A DNA stretch of 64,000 nt from Euzebya pacifica (GTDB lineage Bacteria; Actinomycetota; Nitriliruptoria; Euzebyales; Euzebyaceae): positions 3,663,910 through 3,727,909 of the forward strand of contig NZ_CP031165.1 of NCBI RefSeq assembly GCF_003344865.1, in the 5' to 3' direction. The first letter of the stretch is position 1. Every line of letters starts with the position of its first letter. The position numbers and the translations under genes were made by a program. Below the pieces are notes generated by a model that made no database searches, was not told the origin of the DNA, and saw nothing but the letters and a program-made list of their open reading frames with translations. Below, in pieces: positions 8,057 through 17,038 of this stretch.

Positions 8057-10176
8057 GCCGCGAGGAGGTCCGGCCCGTCGACCTGACGGCGCCGGACTTT
8101 CCCCGCCTCCATGCCCGTACCCAGGGCTTCTCCCTCGGTGTCCCGCGCAGCCTCACCGTCGCGGCCGAGCGGACGCTGTTCCTCCGCGGTGAGGGCGACC
8201 GTCCCGAGCAGGCGCTGTGGTGCCTCGACGGCGATGGGGAACGCTTGCTGGCCGATGCGTCGACGCTGATGCCGGCCGACCTGGCCGAGGACATCCCCGC
8301 AGAGGAGCTGGCCCGCCGGGAACGTGCCCGCGAGCGTGGCAGCGGCATCGTCGCCTACGCCACCGACACCGACGCCGACATCGCGGTCTTCGCCCTGTCC
8401 GGCAAGCTGATGGCCTGCGACGTGGCCAGCGGCCTGACCGAGCAGCTCGCGGTCGACGGTCCCGTGGTCGACCCGCGGCCGAGCCCCGACGGTCGCATGA
8501 TCGCCTACGTCGAGCACGAGGCCCTCTGGGTCGTCCGCGCCGACGGCACCAACGCCCCACGCCTGCTGGCCCGTGACGCCTCCCCCGACGTCAGCTGGGG
8601 GCTGGCGGAGTTCGTCGCCGGCGAGGAGATGGGCCGCACCCGTGGCTTCTGGTGGGCACCGGACGGTCGCTCGCTGATCGCCGCGCGCGTGGACACCGCC
8701 CCGGTGCAGCAGTGGTGGATCGCCGGCCCGGTCGACCCCGATGCCCGTCCCGTCCGCATCCGCTACCCCGCTGCGGGCACGCCCAACGCCGACGTCACCC
8801 TCTCGGTGGTGGACCTCGGGGGCAACCGCACCGACATCGACTGGGACCGCGAGGCGCTGCCGTACGTCGCCGACGTCGTCTGGACTCCCGCCGGGCCGCC
8901 CCTGCTGGTGGTGCAGAGCCGCGACCAGCGGCGCGTTGCCGTGCTGCGGGTCGACCCGGCCACCGGCGCGACCGATGTCCTGGTCGACGACGTCGCCGAC
9001 CCGTGGATCGAGCTCGTCCCCGGGAGCCCCACCCGCACCCCCGACGGACGGCTCGTCAGGGTCGTGCAGGTCGACGACACCCGGCGGATCGCGCTCGGCA
9101 CCGGTGCGGACGAACGGCTGCTCGGCGACCGCGGCTTGACGGTGGCCAGCATCGTGTGCGCCTCCGACGATGCCGTCACCGTGACCGCCCACGTGCGCGC
9201 CACGCCATGGTGCACGGTCGTCGCGACCGTCGGCACCGACGGCACGACGACCATCCTGTCGGATCCCGATGGGGTCGCCGGAGCGACCGGTCGCCCCGAC
9301 CGCCTGGCGATCGTCCAGCGACATCTGTCCGACACGACGACGACCGTGACCGTCGACGGCACGCCGCTGGCCTCCAACGCGCAGGTGGCTCCCGAGCTAC
9401 CCGTGACCGTCGTCGGCCCCGTCGGCGGTGGCGACACCCCGGCGAGCTTGCTGCTGCACCCCTCCGGGTGGACGCCCGCCGACGGGCCGCTTCCCGTGCT
9501 GGTCGACTCCTACGGTGGTCCGCACGCCCGCAGGGTCCTTGCCGCCGGTGGCGCCCACCTGACCCCCTCGTGGTTCGCCGCCAACGGCTTCGCCGTGCTG
9601 GTCACCGACGGGCCCGGTGCCCCCGGGCAGTCGCTGGCCTGGGAAGCGGCCATCCATCACGACCTCGCCACCCCGCCCCTCCAGGGACAGATCGATGCCC
9701 TGCACCGGGCCGCCGAGGACCACCCGGGCCTGCTGGACCTCGACCGGGTCGGTATCCGCGGCTGGTCGTTCGGGGGCTACCTCGCCGCGCTGGCCGTGCT
9801 GCGACGGCCCGATGTCTTCCACACCGCCGTCAGCGGCGCCCCGGTCACCGACTGGACGCTGTACGACACCCACTACACCGAGCGGTACCTGGGTGTGGAC
9901 GCCACCGGCCAGCCCTACGCCGACTCGTCGATCATCGACGATGCCCCCGCGCTGACCCGGCCGCTGCTGCTGATCCACGGGCTCGCCGACGACAACGTCG
10001 TGGCCGCGCACACACTGCGCCTCAGCCGGGCGCTGCTGGAGGCCGGGCGACCCCACGAGGTCCTGCCGCTGTCCGGTGTGACCCACTTCACCCCCAACGA
10101 GGCGGTCAACGCCAACCTGACGGCCTTGCAGCTGACGTTCCTGCAGCGCACGCTTGGCCTCGATGCCCCTGCCTGA
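8053..10176 (+). CDS. Prolyl oligopeptidase family (S9) peptidase, DPP-IV-like
   Basis: 707 residues. Residues 1 to about 450 form a beta-propeller-like region with a WGLAEFVAGEEMGRTRGFWWAPDG segment, the site of the substrate N-terminus-binding EE pair in dipeptidyl peptidase IV (S9B). The C-terminal alpha/beta hydrolase has the nucleophile motif GWSFGGY with Ser572, an Asp in HGLADDNV and the His in SGVTHFT. It probably removes N-terminal dipeptides from oligopeptides in the cytoplasm, as no signal peptide is seen. The ATG overlaps the preceding stop, and the cyclase gene starts inside its last codons, so the three genes look translationally coupled. Confidence 0.9.
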   Translation: MSREEVRPVDLTAPDFPRLHARTQGFSLGVPRSLTVAAERTLFLRGEGDRPEQALWCLDGDGERLLADASTLMPADLAEDIPAEELARRERARERGSGIVAYATDTDADIAVFALSGKLMACDVASGLTEQLAVDGPVVDPRPSPDGRMIAYVEHEALWVVRADGTNAPRLLARDASPDVSWGLAEFVAGEEMGRTRGFWWAPDGRSLIAARVDTAPVQQWWIAGPVDPDARPVRIRYPAAGTPNADVTLSVVDLGGNRTDIDWDREALPYVADVVWTPAGPPLLVVQSRDQRRVAVLRVDPATGATDVLVDDVADPWIELVPGSPTRTPDGRLVRVVQVDDTRRIALGTGADERLLGDRGLTVASIVCASDDAVTVTAHVRATPWCTVVATVGTDGTTTILSDPDGVAGATGRPDRLAIVQRHLSDTTTTVTVDGTPLASNAQVAPELPVTVVGPVGGGDTPASLLLHPSGWTPADGPLPVLVDSYGGPHARRVLAAGGAHLTPSWFAANGFAVLVTDGPGAPGQSLAWEAAIHHDLATPPLQGQIDALHRAAEDHPGLLDLDRVGIRGWSFGGYLAALAVLRRPDVFHTAVSGAPVTDWTLYDTHYTERYLGVDATGQPYADSSIIDDAPALTRPLLLIHGLADDNVVAAHTLRLSRALLEAGRPHEVLPLSGVTHFTPNEAVNANLTALQLTFLQRTLGLDAPA

Positions 10177-13100
10177 GCCGGTCGCCCTCCCCTCCTCGGC
10201 CTGCGCGGGGTGCGGCGGTGCGCTGGCCGATGACGCTCGGTTCTGCCCGTCCTGCGGCACGCCGCGACAGGCCCCCGAGGGTCCGCCACCGGACGAGCGG
10301 CGGTTGGCCACGGTCGTGATCGGCGACCTCGTGGGCTTCACGGCCCTCGCCGAGACGCTGGACCCCGAACGGGTCAAGCAGCTCGTCGACCGGCTGTTCG
10401 GCCGTCTCGCCGCCGACGTCGCAGCGCACGGCGGAACGGTCGACAAGGTCGTCGGCGACTCGATCGTGGCGCTGTTCGGTGCACCCGTGGCCCACGAGGA
10501 CGACCCCGAGCGTGCGGTCCGCGCCGCGCTGGCGATGCAGCGCACCGTTCGGGCCGTCGCCGTCGAGGAGGACGTCGACCTGCGGATGCGGATCGGCGTC
10601 AACACCGGCGAGGTCCTGGTCGGCGGCCTCGTGGCCGACGACTCGTGGACCGCGATGGGCGACGCGGTCAACGTGGCCGCCCGTCTGGAGTCCGCCGCGG
10701 ATCCCGGCGCCGTCCTGGTCGGTGAGCAGACCCACCGTGCGACCCAGGACCGCATCACGTTCAGGCGTCGCGGTCCCCTGACGGTTCGGGGCCGCCGCGA
10801 ACCGCTCGACACCTGGGTGGCCCTGCGCCCGATCGGCGAGCCCGGCAGCGAGCTGGACCGGCGCCGCGGTCCCGTCGTCGGGCGCGAGGTCGAGGAGCGG
10901 TTCCTCGACGCCATCCTCGACGTTGCCGTGGCCCGGCGACGCGCCCACCTCGTCGAGCTGATCGGCGACGCCGGCGTCGGCAAGCGCATGCTGGCCGACG
11001 CGTTCGTGGAACGGGCCCGCCAGCGCCACGACGCGCTGGTCCTGGAGGCCCGGATCCCGCCCTACGGCGAGGCCAGCATGTGGACCCCTGCCGCAGACAT
11101 GCTGCGCAACGCCGTCGGCCTCGACATCGACCTCGACGACGAGGCCGCGATGACCACGGTGGTTGCCGGTGCCATGGGCATGTCGCCCGACGATCCCGAA
11201 GCGGCCCGCATGGCGTCGGCCCTCCACGAGCTGATGGAGCTCTCGCCCGACCGCACCGAGAACGTCGAGGCGGCGCGAGCCGCCGCCACCGCCGCCATCG
11301 TGACGCTGGTCCGCCAGCTCGCCGAACGACGTCCCATCGTGGCGGTCCTGGCGAACATCCAGTGGGCGGATCAGGCGATCATCGACCTGATGACCGACGT
11401 GCTGATGGGCCTGCGGCGCCTGCCGGTGATGGCCGTCACGACCAGCCGAGTCGGTGATCCCACCGACCACGTCCCCGACATCTCGGCGTTCACCGATGCC
11501 GTGAACGTCTCCTGGCTGCGCCTGGGCCCCCTCGAGGACGACGACGCGAGGGCCCTGGCACGCGAGCTGCTGGGACCGGCGGCCACCGACGAAGCCGTGT
11601 CCGCCGCGGTCCGGCGCAGCGGGGGGAACCCGCTCATGCTGGAGGAGATCGCCGCGCTCGCCGACGAGGGCGTTCGGGCAGACCGCGTCGAGGACATGCC
11701 GCTCACCCTGCGGGGACTGCTGTCGGCACGGCTGGACGTGCTCGACCCGGTCGAACGACGGATCGTCGAGGACGCCGCGATGATCGGCTGGACGGGACCT
11801 GTCGACATGCTCCTGGCCGTGGCCACCGACCGTGGGGAGCGCGAGGCGGCCGCGCTGCTGGAGGTCCTCGTCGACCGTGACCTGTTCGTGATCGAGGGCG
11901 ACACCTACCGGTTCAAGACCGATGCCCTTCGCGAGGCCGCCTACCTGCGCCTGCCCAAGCGCGAACGGGTCGAACGGCACCGCGACATCGGTCGTCGGCT
12001 GGCGCATCCCTCCGGTGGCGGCACGACCCTCCGCCGACGCGCCCAACACCTGGCCACGGCCGCCGAGCTGGCGGCCTCGATGGGCCCGGTAGCCGACGAC
12101 CTGCGAACCGACGCGGTCGAGGCGCTTGACGCCGCCGCCGAATGGGCTGGGCAGCGTGACCCGGCGGTGTCCCTCGTGTTCGCGGACCGGGCCATCGCCC
12201 TCGCCGACGACGCGCCGTGGACGATCAGGCTCCACCGGGCGCGTGCGCTGGCAGAGCTCGGCCGGATCGACGAGGCGACCGCGGCCGCCACGGCGATCGT
12301 GGACGCCGACCCCTCCGCTGCCGTCACCGCCCTGGCGTTGGTCGTCATCGGACAGGGCCTGCAGTCCCGAGGGCGCCTCGAGGAGTCCACCCGTGTCCTG
12401 GAGGAGGCGGTCGCGGCCGCACGCCGGTCCGAGGACGAGCACGCCCTCGCCACGGCGCTGCGGATGCTGGGGATGACCCTGATCTTCCGCGGCATGGAGC
12501 AGCCAGCCGCTCGGGCAGTCCACGAGGCCGGAGAGGTCCACGAACGCCTCGGTGACGTGGCGGGCATGGCCTGGGCGGAACAGCACGAGGCCTGGATCGC
12601 GTTCAACGCCGGGGACCTGGCCCGCGCCAGCCTGCTGGCCGCCCGGGCACAGGACCGCTTCGCCGCCGAGGGCAATCGCCTGGGCACGGCCTTCACCGCC
12701 GGGCTGCTGGGCTGGATCGACTTCCTGGCCGGCGACCTCGACGGGGCGATGGAGAAGGCCGAGCAGGCCCTGTCCACCGGGCTGCGGCCGGACACCCACG
12801 CGTTCGGTGCTGGTCTCGCGGAGGTCCTGCTCGCCGGGGTGCACACGTGGCAGGGCCGCACGGTCTCCGCCGCCGGGCACGCCACCGAGGCCATCCGGCT
12901 GCTGCACCACATCGGCCACCGATGGGGCGAGATGCTCGGCCACGCCGTGCGCGCACGGGCGCTGGCCCACCTCGGGCGGGCGGCCGAGGCGGCCGCCGAG
13001 GCCGACCGCGGAGTGGCGATCGCCGACCGCCTCGAGGACGTCGCCCACGGCAGCCTCGCCCGGATCGCTGCTGCCGGGATGGATCTGCACCAGGGCGAAC

Positions 13101-13699
13101 CACGCCGGGCACGCAGCCGGCTGCCGGCCGCGCTGACCGCCACCCCCTCCCCCGACATCGACCGGCACCTGGCCCTGGCGGCCCTCCAGGAGGGCGACAC
13201 CGACACCGCGCTGGTGATGGCCATCCGTTCGCTGCAGCCCGATGCCGGGCCCTCGACCGTCGTCGCCAACAGCGCGCTGGCCGCCCTCGTGCATGCCCGC
13301 GCGGGAGACGTCGAACAGGTGACGCCGTTGGTGGACTTCGTGGAGGCGGCCCCGGTCGCGAGCTACCTCGACCGCACGATGTCCCGGCTGGCCGCCGCCC
13401 TCGCCGCCCACCGCCGTGGCCTCCCGGCTGCCGTTCGTGGCCATCTCGACCACGCCCTCGGGGCCGTCGGTGATGCCCAGGACATCCCCGCACGTGCGCT
13501 CGTGACCCTGCTCGAGGCGGCGCTGTGCGGATCACCCGCGGACGTGGCCGCGGCGATCGAGGCCCTGCCCGGCGCCGGCATCACCGGCGACGGGTGGCTG
13601 CACGCCTTCGGCATCACCGTCCCAGCCGACACCGCCCCGACCGACACCGTCCCAGCCGAGACCGCCCCCGATATCCTCGGCGCCGATGTACCGAGATGA
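10163..13699 (+). CDS. Class III nucleotidyl cyclase fused to an ATPase-like domain and TPR region, with N-terminal zinc ribbon
   Basis: 1178 residues from ATG 10163 (a TTG nine bases upstream is also possible). A zinc ribbon has Cys14, 17, 28 and 31. The cyclase domain (about 48-210) keeps the metal aspartates Asp55 and Asp99, adenine-selecting Lys95 and Asp167, and transition-state Asn170 and Arg174, so it should make cAMP. An AAA/AfsR-type ATPase follows (about 236-560), but its P-loop reads GDAGVGKR instead of ending KS or KT, and the usual Walker B acidic site reads VLANIQWAD. The rest is helical TPR-like sequence. Such fusions are common in actinobacteria as cytosolic signal integrators; the input is unknown. 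Loss of the P-loop Ser/Thr suggests weak or no ATP hydrolysis. Confidence 0.87.
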   Translation: MPLPEPVALPSSACAGCGGALADDARFCPSCGTPRQAPEGPPPDERRLATVVIGDLVGFTALAETLDPERVKQLVDRLFGRLAADVAAHGGTVDKVVGDSIVALFGAPVAHEDDPERAVRAALAMQRTVRAVAVEEDVDLRMRIGVNTGEVLVGGLVADDSWTAMGDAVNVAARLESAADPGAVLVGEQTHRATQDRITFRRRGPLTVRGRREPLDTWVALRPIGEPGSELDRRRGPVVGREVEERFLDAILDVAVARRRAHLVELIGDAGVGKRMLADAFVERARQRHDALVLEARIPPYGEASMWTPAADMLRNAVGLDIDLDDEAAMTTVVAGAMGMSPDDPEAARMASALHELMELSPDRTENVEAARAAATAAIVTLVRQLAERRPIVAVLANIQWADQAIIDLMTDVLMGLRRLPVMAVTTSRVGDPTDHVPDISAFTDAVNVSWLRLGPLEDDDARALARELLGPAATDEAVSAAVRRSGGNPLMLEEIAALADEGVRADRVEDMPLTLRGLLSARLDVLDPVERRIVEDAAMIGWTGPVDMLLAVATDRGEREAAALLEVLVDRDLFVIEGDTYRFKTDALREAAYLRLPKRERVERHRDIGRRLAHPSGGGTTLRRRAQHLATAAELAASMGPVADDLRTDAVEALDAAAEWAGQRDPAVSLVFADRAIALADDAPWTIRLHRARALAELGRIDEATAAATAIVDADPSAAVTALALVVIGQGLQSRGRLEESTRVLEEAVAAARRSEDEHALATALRMLGMTLIFRGMEQPAARAVHEAGEVHERLGDVAGMAWAEQHEAWIAFNAGDLARASLLAARAQDRFAAEGNRLGTAFTAGLLGWIDFLAGDLDGAMEKAEQALSTGLRPDTHAFGAGLAEVLLAGVHTWQGRTVSAAGHATEAIRLLHHIGHRWGEMLGHAVRARALAHLGRAAEAAAEADRGVAIADRLEDVAHGSLARIAAAGMDLHQGEPRRARSRLPAALTATPSPDIDRHLALAALQEGDTDTALVMAIRSLQPDAGPSTVVANSALAALVHARAGDVEQVTPLVDFVEAAPVASYLDRTMSRLAAALAAHRRGLPAAVRGHLDHALGAVGDAQDIPARALVTLLEAALCGSPADVAAAIEALPGAGITGDGWLHAFGITVPADTAPTDTVPAETAPDILGADVPR

Positions 13700-14111
13700 T
13701 GTCTGCGCGGTGTGCGGGGAGTCCCTGCCACCGGACCACCTCTACTGCCGTGAACACGCCGCGGTGGTCGACGACCTGCTGCACGAGGTCGGCGAGGCCC
13801 TCCCCCGCCTCATCGGCGACCTCGACCGCGTCGCCGAGCTGCTGGACTCCATCGCGCCGGAGACCTGGGATTACCTGGCCGAGGACCACCCGGACGATCC
13901 GGAGTGGCCGCCCCCCGCCACGACGGTGCTGACCGCCGACGGGGCCGACGTGGACGTGGACGTCGACGCCGAACCCGGCATGGTCACCGTGTCGGTCCGC
14001 CACACCCTTGCCGCAACCCTCCGTGCGGTCCACGCCGCGCTTGCCGCCAGCGGCCTGGAGGACATGGTCGACGCTGCGCGCGACGCCGACGGTGCCGGGG
14101 CCACGCACTGA
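13686..14111 (+). CDS. Small zinc-finger-like hypothetical protein
   Basis: 141 residues, start overlapping the end of the cyclase gene by 14 nt. The N-terminus reads CAVCGESLPPDHLYCREH, a CxxC...C..H arrangement resembling a treble-clef or zinc ribbon. It echoes the CxxC pair that opens the cyclase protein just upstream. A helical middle (DDLLHEVGEALPRLIGDLDRVAELLD) and an acidic Asp-Val repeat (about 87-94) follow. Family not recognised. Tight coupling to the cyclase suggests a related role, which is inference. Confidence 0.68.
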   Translation: MYRDDVCAVCGESLPPDHLYCREHAAVVDDLLHEVGEALPRLIGDLDRVAELLDSIAPETWDYLAEDHPDDPEWPPPATTVLTADGADVDVDVDAEPGMVTVSVRHTLAATLRAVHAALAASGLEDMVDAARDADGAGATH

Positions 14112-14159
14112 CCCCTCGGGCGGGCCACCCGTCCACCACACCCGGATAGGCTGCCGCCC

Positions 14160-16013
14160 GTGACGACCTCCGCACCACCGCCGGCACGGACCACCGACGA
14201 CCCGCCCACGTGGGACCTGACCGACCTGTTCGACGGACCCGACGACCGCGCGCTGCTCGACGTCGTCGAGGGCACCCTCGGCCACGCGAAGGCCTACGCA
14301 ACCCGGTGGCGGGGGCGCATCGCCGACCTCGACGCCCCGCGCCTGGCCGCGGCGATCACCGAGTACGAACAGCTGGTGCTGCCGGTCCGTCGGGCGTCGA
14401 CCTACGCCAACCTGCGCGTGGCCACGGATGGTGACGACCCGGCACGACAGGCGCTGGCCGCACGGCTGGCGGAGGTCACCGCGACCGCGCAGCAGGAGGT
14501 GCTGTTCCTCGAGCTGGAGCTGCTGGCGCTGCCGGAGGACCGGATCGCGACCCTGCTGCAGGAGCCGGCGCTGGCCGGGCACCGGCACTACCTGACGACC
14601 CTTCGTCGCCAACGCGAGCACGTGCTGGGCGAACCCGAGGAACGGGTGCTCACCGCGCTCGGACCCACCGGCCCGTCGGCCTGGCAGCGGCTGTTCGCCA
14701 ACATGAGCTCCTCCATCCAGGTCCCGCGTCCCGACGGCCCGCCCCGACCGCTCGAGCACGCAACCGCCGACCTGCAGTCCCCCGACCGGCGTGTCCGCGA
14801 CATCGCCACCGAGGGCATCTCGATGGCGCTGATGGGCGAGCTGCGGATCCGCGCGTCCATCTACGACACCCTCGTGCAGGACCACGCCATCCGCGACGAC
14901 CTCCGGGGCCACGACAGCTGGCTGCACGTCCGCAACCTGGCCAACGAGGTCAACGACACACAGGTCCGCGCCCTCGTCGACGCGGTGACCGCGCGCTACG
15001 ACCTCGTCGGGCGCTGGTACCGCCTCAAGGCACGGTTGATGGGGCTGGACACCCTTGCCGAACACGACCGCTACGCGCCCTTGCCGCTGGGCGACGCCCC
15101 GCAGCAGTTCAGCTGGACCGAGGCCCGTGAGCTCGTGACGGCGGCCTACGCCGACTTCTCCCCCGTCGCTGCGGAGATCGTGGAGATGCACTTCGACGAG
15201 GCGTGGATCGACGCGGTCCCCGGGGAGCACAAGCAGCCCGGGGCCTTCTGCGTGGCCGTCCCCGGCCAGCACCCGTGGGTCAACCTCAGCTTCACGGGCG
15301 CCGACAACGACGTGATGACCCTGGCCCACGAGCTCGGCCACGGCATCCACGGCTTCCTGCAGCGCGACGTCGTCCAGTCCTCCTTCGACGTCCCGTTGAC
15401 GATGGCGGAAACCGCCTCGGTCTTCGGCGAGACCGTCACCCACCGTCGGCTGGAGGCCGCCAGCACCGACAACGCGACCACGCTGCGCCTCCTCGCACGT
15501 CGCATCGACGGCGAGATCGCCACGATCTTCCGGCAGGTCGCGATGTTCCGCTTCGAGGACGAGGTGCACACCCGGCGACGGGCCAGCGGCCAGCTCTCGG
15601 TGGAGGACCTCAACGGCATCTGGATGGCCACCCAGCGGGAGATGTTCGACGGTGCGGTCCAGCTGGGCGATCGGTACGCCCACTGGTGGTCCTACGTCCC
15701 GCACTTCGTGCATTCACCGGGCTACGTCTACGCCTACGCCTTCGGGAACCTGCTGTCCTTCGCCCTGCTGGAGCGTTGGGAAGCCGACGGGGACCGCTTC
15801 GTCAACGCCTACCTGACCATGCTGTCCAAGGGCGGCAGCGAGTCACCCGAGGACCTGCTGGCGCCGCTGGGCGTCGACCTGGCCGACCCGGAGTTCTGGC
15901 AGTCCGGCCTGGCGGTGCTCGAGGGGCTGATCGAGCGGGCCGAACGCCTCGCCGACACGGTGACGACCGCTCGCACGACCGGACCCTCCGCCGGCGCCCT
16001 CCCGGGCCGGTGA
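14160..16013 (+). CDS. pepF: Oligoendopeptidase F, M3 family
   Basis: 617 residues. The zinc-binding motif HELGHGIHG has ligands His390 and His394 with catalytic Glu391, and the third ligand Glu lies in the downstream ETASVFGE helix. The long all-helical N-terminus fits the M3B PepF/PepB class. It degrades short cytosolic peptides. The start is GTG 14160; the frame opens with a Pro/Thr-rich tail and then WDLTDLF, the usual family opening. It follows the zinc-finger gene by 48 nt, and its stop overlaps a GTG that could start the next gene (GTGA). Confidence 0.93.
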   Translation: MTTSAPPPARTTDDPPTWDLTDLFDGPDDRALLDVVEGTLGHAKAYATRWRGRIADLDAPRLAAAITEYEQLVLPVRRASTYANLRVATDGDDPARQALAARLAEVTATAQQEVLFLELELLALPEDRIATLLQEPALAGHRHYLTTLRRQREHVLGEPEERVLTALGPTGPSAWQRLFANMSSSIQVPRPDGPPRPLEHATADLQSPDRRVRDIATEGISMALMGELRIRASIYDTLVQDHAIRDDLRGHDSWLHVRNLANEVNDTQVRALVDAVTARYDLVGRWYRLKARLMGLDTLAEHDRYAPLPLGDAPQQFSWTEARELVTAAYADFSPVAAEIVEMHFDEAWIDAVPGEHKQPGAFCVAVPGQHPWVNLSFTGADNDVMTLAHELGHGIHGFLQRDVVQSSFDVPLTMAETASVFGETVTHRRLEAASTDNATTLRLLARRIDGEIATIFRQVAMFRFEDEVHTRRRASGQLSVEDLNGIWMATQREMFDGAVQLGDRYAHWWSYVPHFVHSPGYVYAYAFGNLLSFALLERWEADGDRFVNAYLTMLSKGGSESPEDLLAPLGVDLADPEFWQSGLAVLEGLIERAERLADTVTTARTTGPSAGALPGR

Positions 16014-16015
16014 CG

Positions 16016-16990
16016 ATGGCCGACGCACCTCCGGGCCGGGCGGTCGTCACGGGTGGCGCCGGCTTCCTCGGCCGGGCGTTCGTCCAGCGGCTGAAGGGCG
16101 ACGGCTGGGACGTGGTCGGGGTCGACGTGCGCCCGGGGCCGCTGGTGGTCAGCGGGGACGTGACCCGGCAGGGCGACTGGCTCGACCTGCTCGAGGGGGC
16201 CGACCTGGTCGTGCACACCGCGGCCCTGCTGGCGGAGACCGGTGACGAACGCGCGCACTGGGACGTCAACGTCGGCGGGACCCGGACGGTTGCCCGCGCC
16301 TGCCTGGACGCCGGCGTCGGCCGCATGTTGCACCTCTCCTCCGCGGTGGTGCTGGGGCGCGGGTTCCCCGACGGCGCCGAGGAGACCCAGCCGGTGCGGA
16401 TGAGCGGCCACCCCTACACCGACTCGAAGGTGGCGGCCGAACACCAGGCGCTGATGGTTGCTGCCCGCGGCCTGCCCTTGACGATCGTCCGGCCGCTGCA
16501 CGTCTACGGCCCCCATTCGGCGCAGTGGACGGTGCGCATCGTGCAGCTCATCGACAGGAACCTCTTCGTCCTGGTCGACGGCGGCCAGGGCACCATGACC
16601 CCGACGTACGTCGACGACCTGGTCGACGGGGCGTTGCTGGCGGCCACGAGCCCTGCCGGTGTCGGCGAGGTGTTCCACATCACCGGTGGGACCTCCGTGA
16701 CCGCAGCCGACTTCTTCGGGGCCTACGGCGAGATGCTCGAGCGCACGCTCCCGTCGTTGCCGAGGGCTGCCGCCGGGGCGTTGACGGTCGCGGCGGAGAA
16801 GGTCATGCGCCCCCTCGGCCTGGCCCCGCCCTTCTCCAGCCGGGCGCTGGAGTTCATCAGCCAGACGGGCACGCCGTCGATCGACAAGGCCCAGCGGTTG
16901 CTGGGTTGGTCACCGAGGGTGACCCTGGAGGCCGGCATGGCCGCGACCGAGACGTGGCTGCGCGACGTGGGATTGATCGCGCGGGACTGA
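16016..16990 (+). CDS. NAD(P)-dependent epimerase/dehydratase (extended SDR; 3-beta-HSD-like)
   Basis: 324 residues. The Rossmann motif VTGGAGFLGR (about 11-20) and the catalytic Tyr-Lys pair in YTDSKVAAE, with a Ser in LSSAVVLG upstream, define an extended short-chain dehydrogenase. The IVRPLHVYGP and TYVDDLVDG segments are typical of nucleotide-sugar epimerases and 3-beta-hydroxysteroid dehydrogenase relatives. Substrate cannot be told. ATG 16016 is used; a GTG at 16010 overlapping the pepF stop would add two residues. It is probably co-transcribed with pepF. Confidence 0.88.
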   Translation: MADAPPGRAVVTGGAGFLGRAFVQRLKGDGWDVVGVDVRPGPLVVSGDVTRQGDWLDLLEGADLVVHTAALLAETGDERAHWDVNVGGTRTVARACLDAGVGRMLHLSSAVVLGRGFPDGAEETQPVRMSGHPYTDSKVAAEHQALMVAARGLPLTIVRPLHVYGPHSAQWTVRIVQLIDRNLFVLVDGGQGTMTPTYVDDLVDGALLAATSPAGVGEVFHITGGTSVTAADFFGAYGEMLERTLPSLPRAAAGALTVAAEKVMRPLGLAPPFSSRALEFISQTGTPSIDKAQRLLGWSPRVTLEAGMAATETWLRDVGLIARD

Positions 16991-17038
16991 CCAGCGCCGC
17001 CACTCGACCGGGCTGCGAAGGTTCCCGCGCTTCCGGCC

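Noticed and set aside
10106-13453. 1115-codon open frame on the minus strand opposite the cyclase gene
   Set aside because: It lacks any family pattern and mirrors the codon structure of the plus-strand gene; long antisense frames are expected at this GC content.
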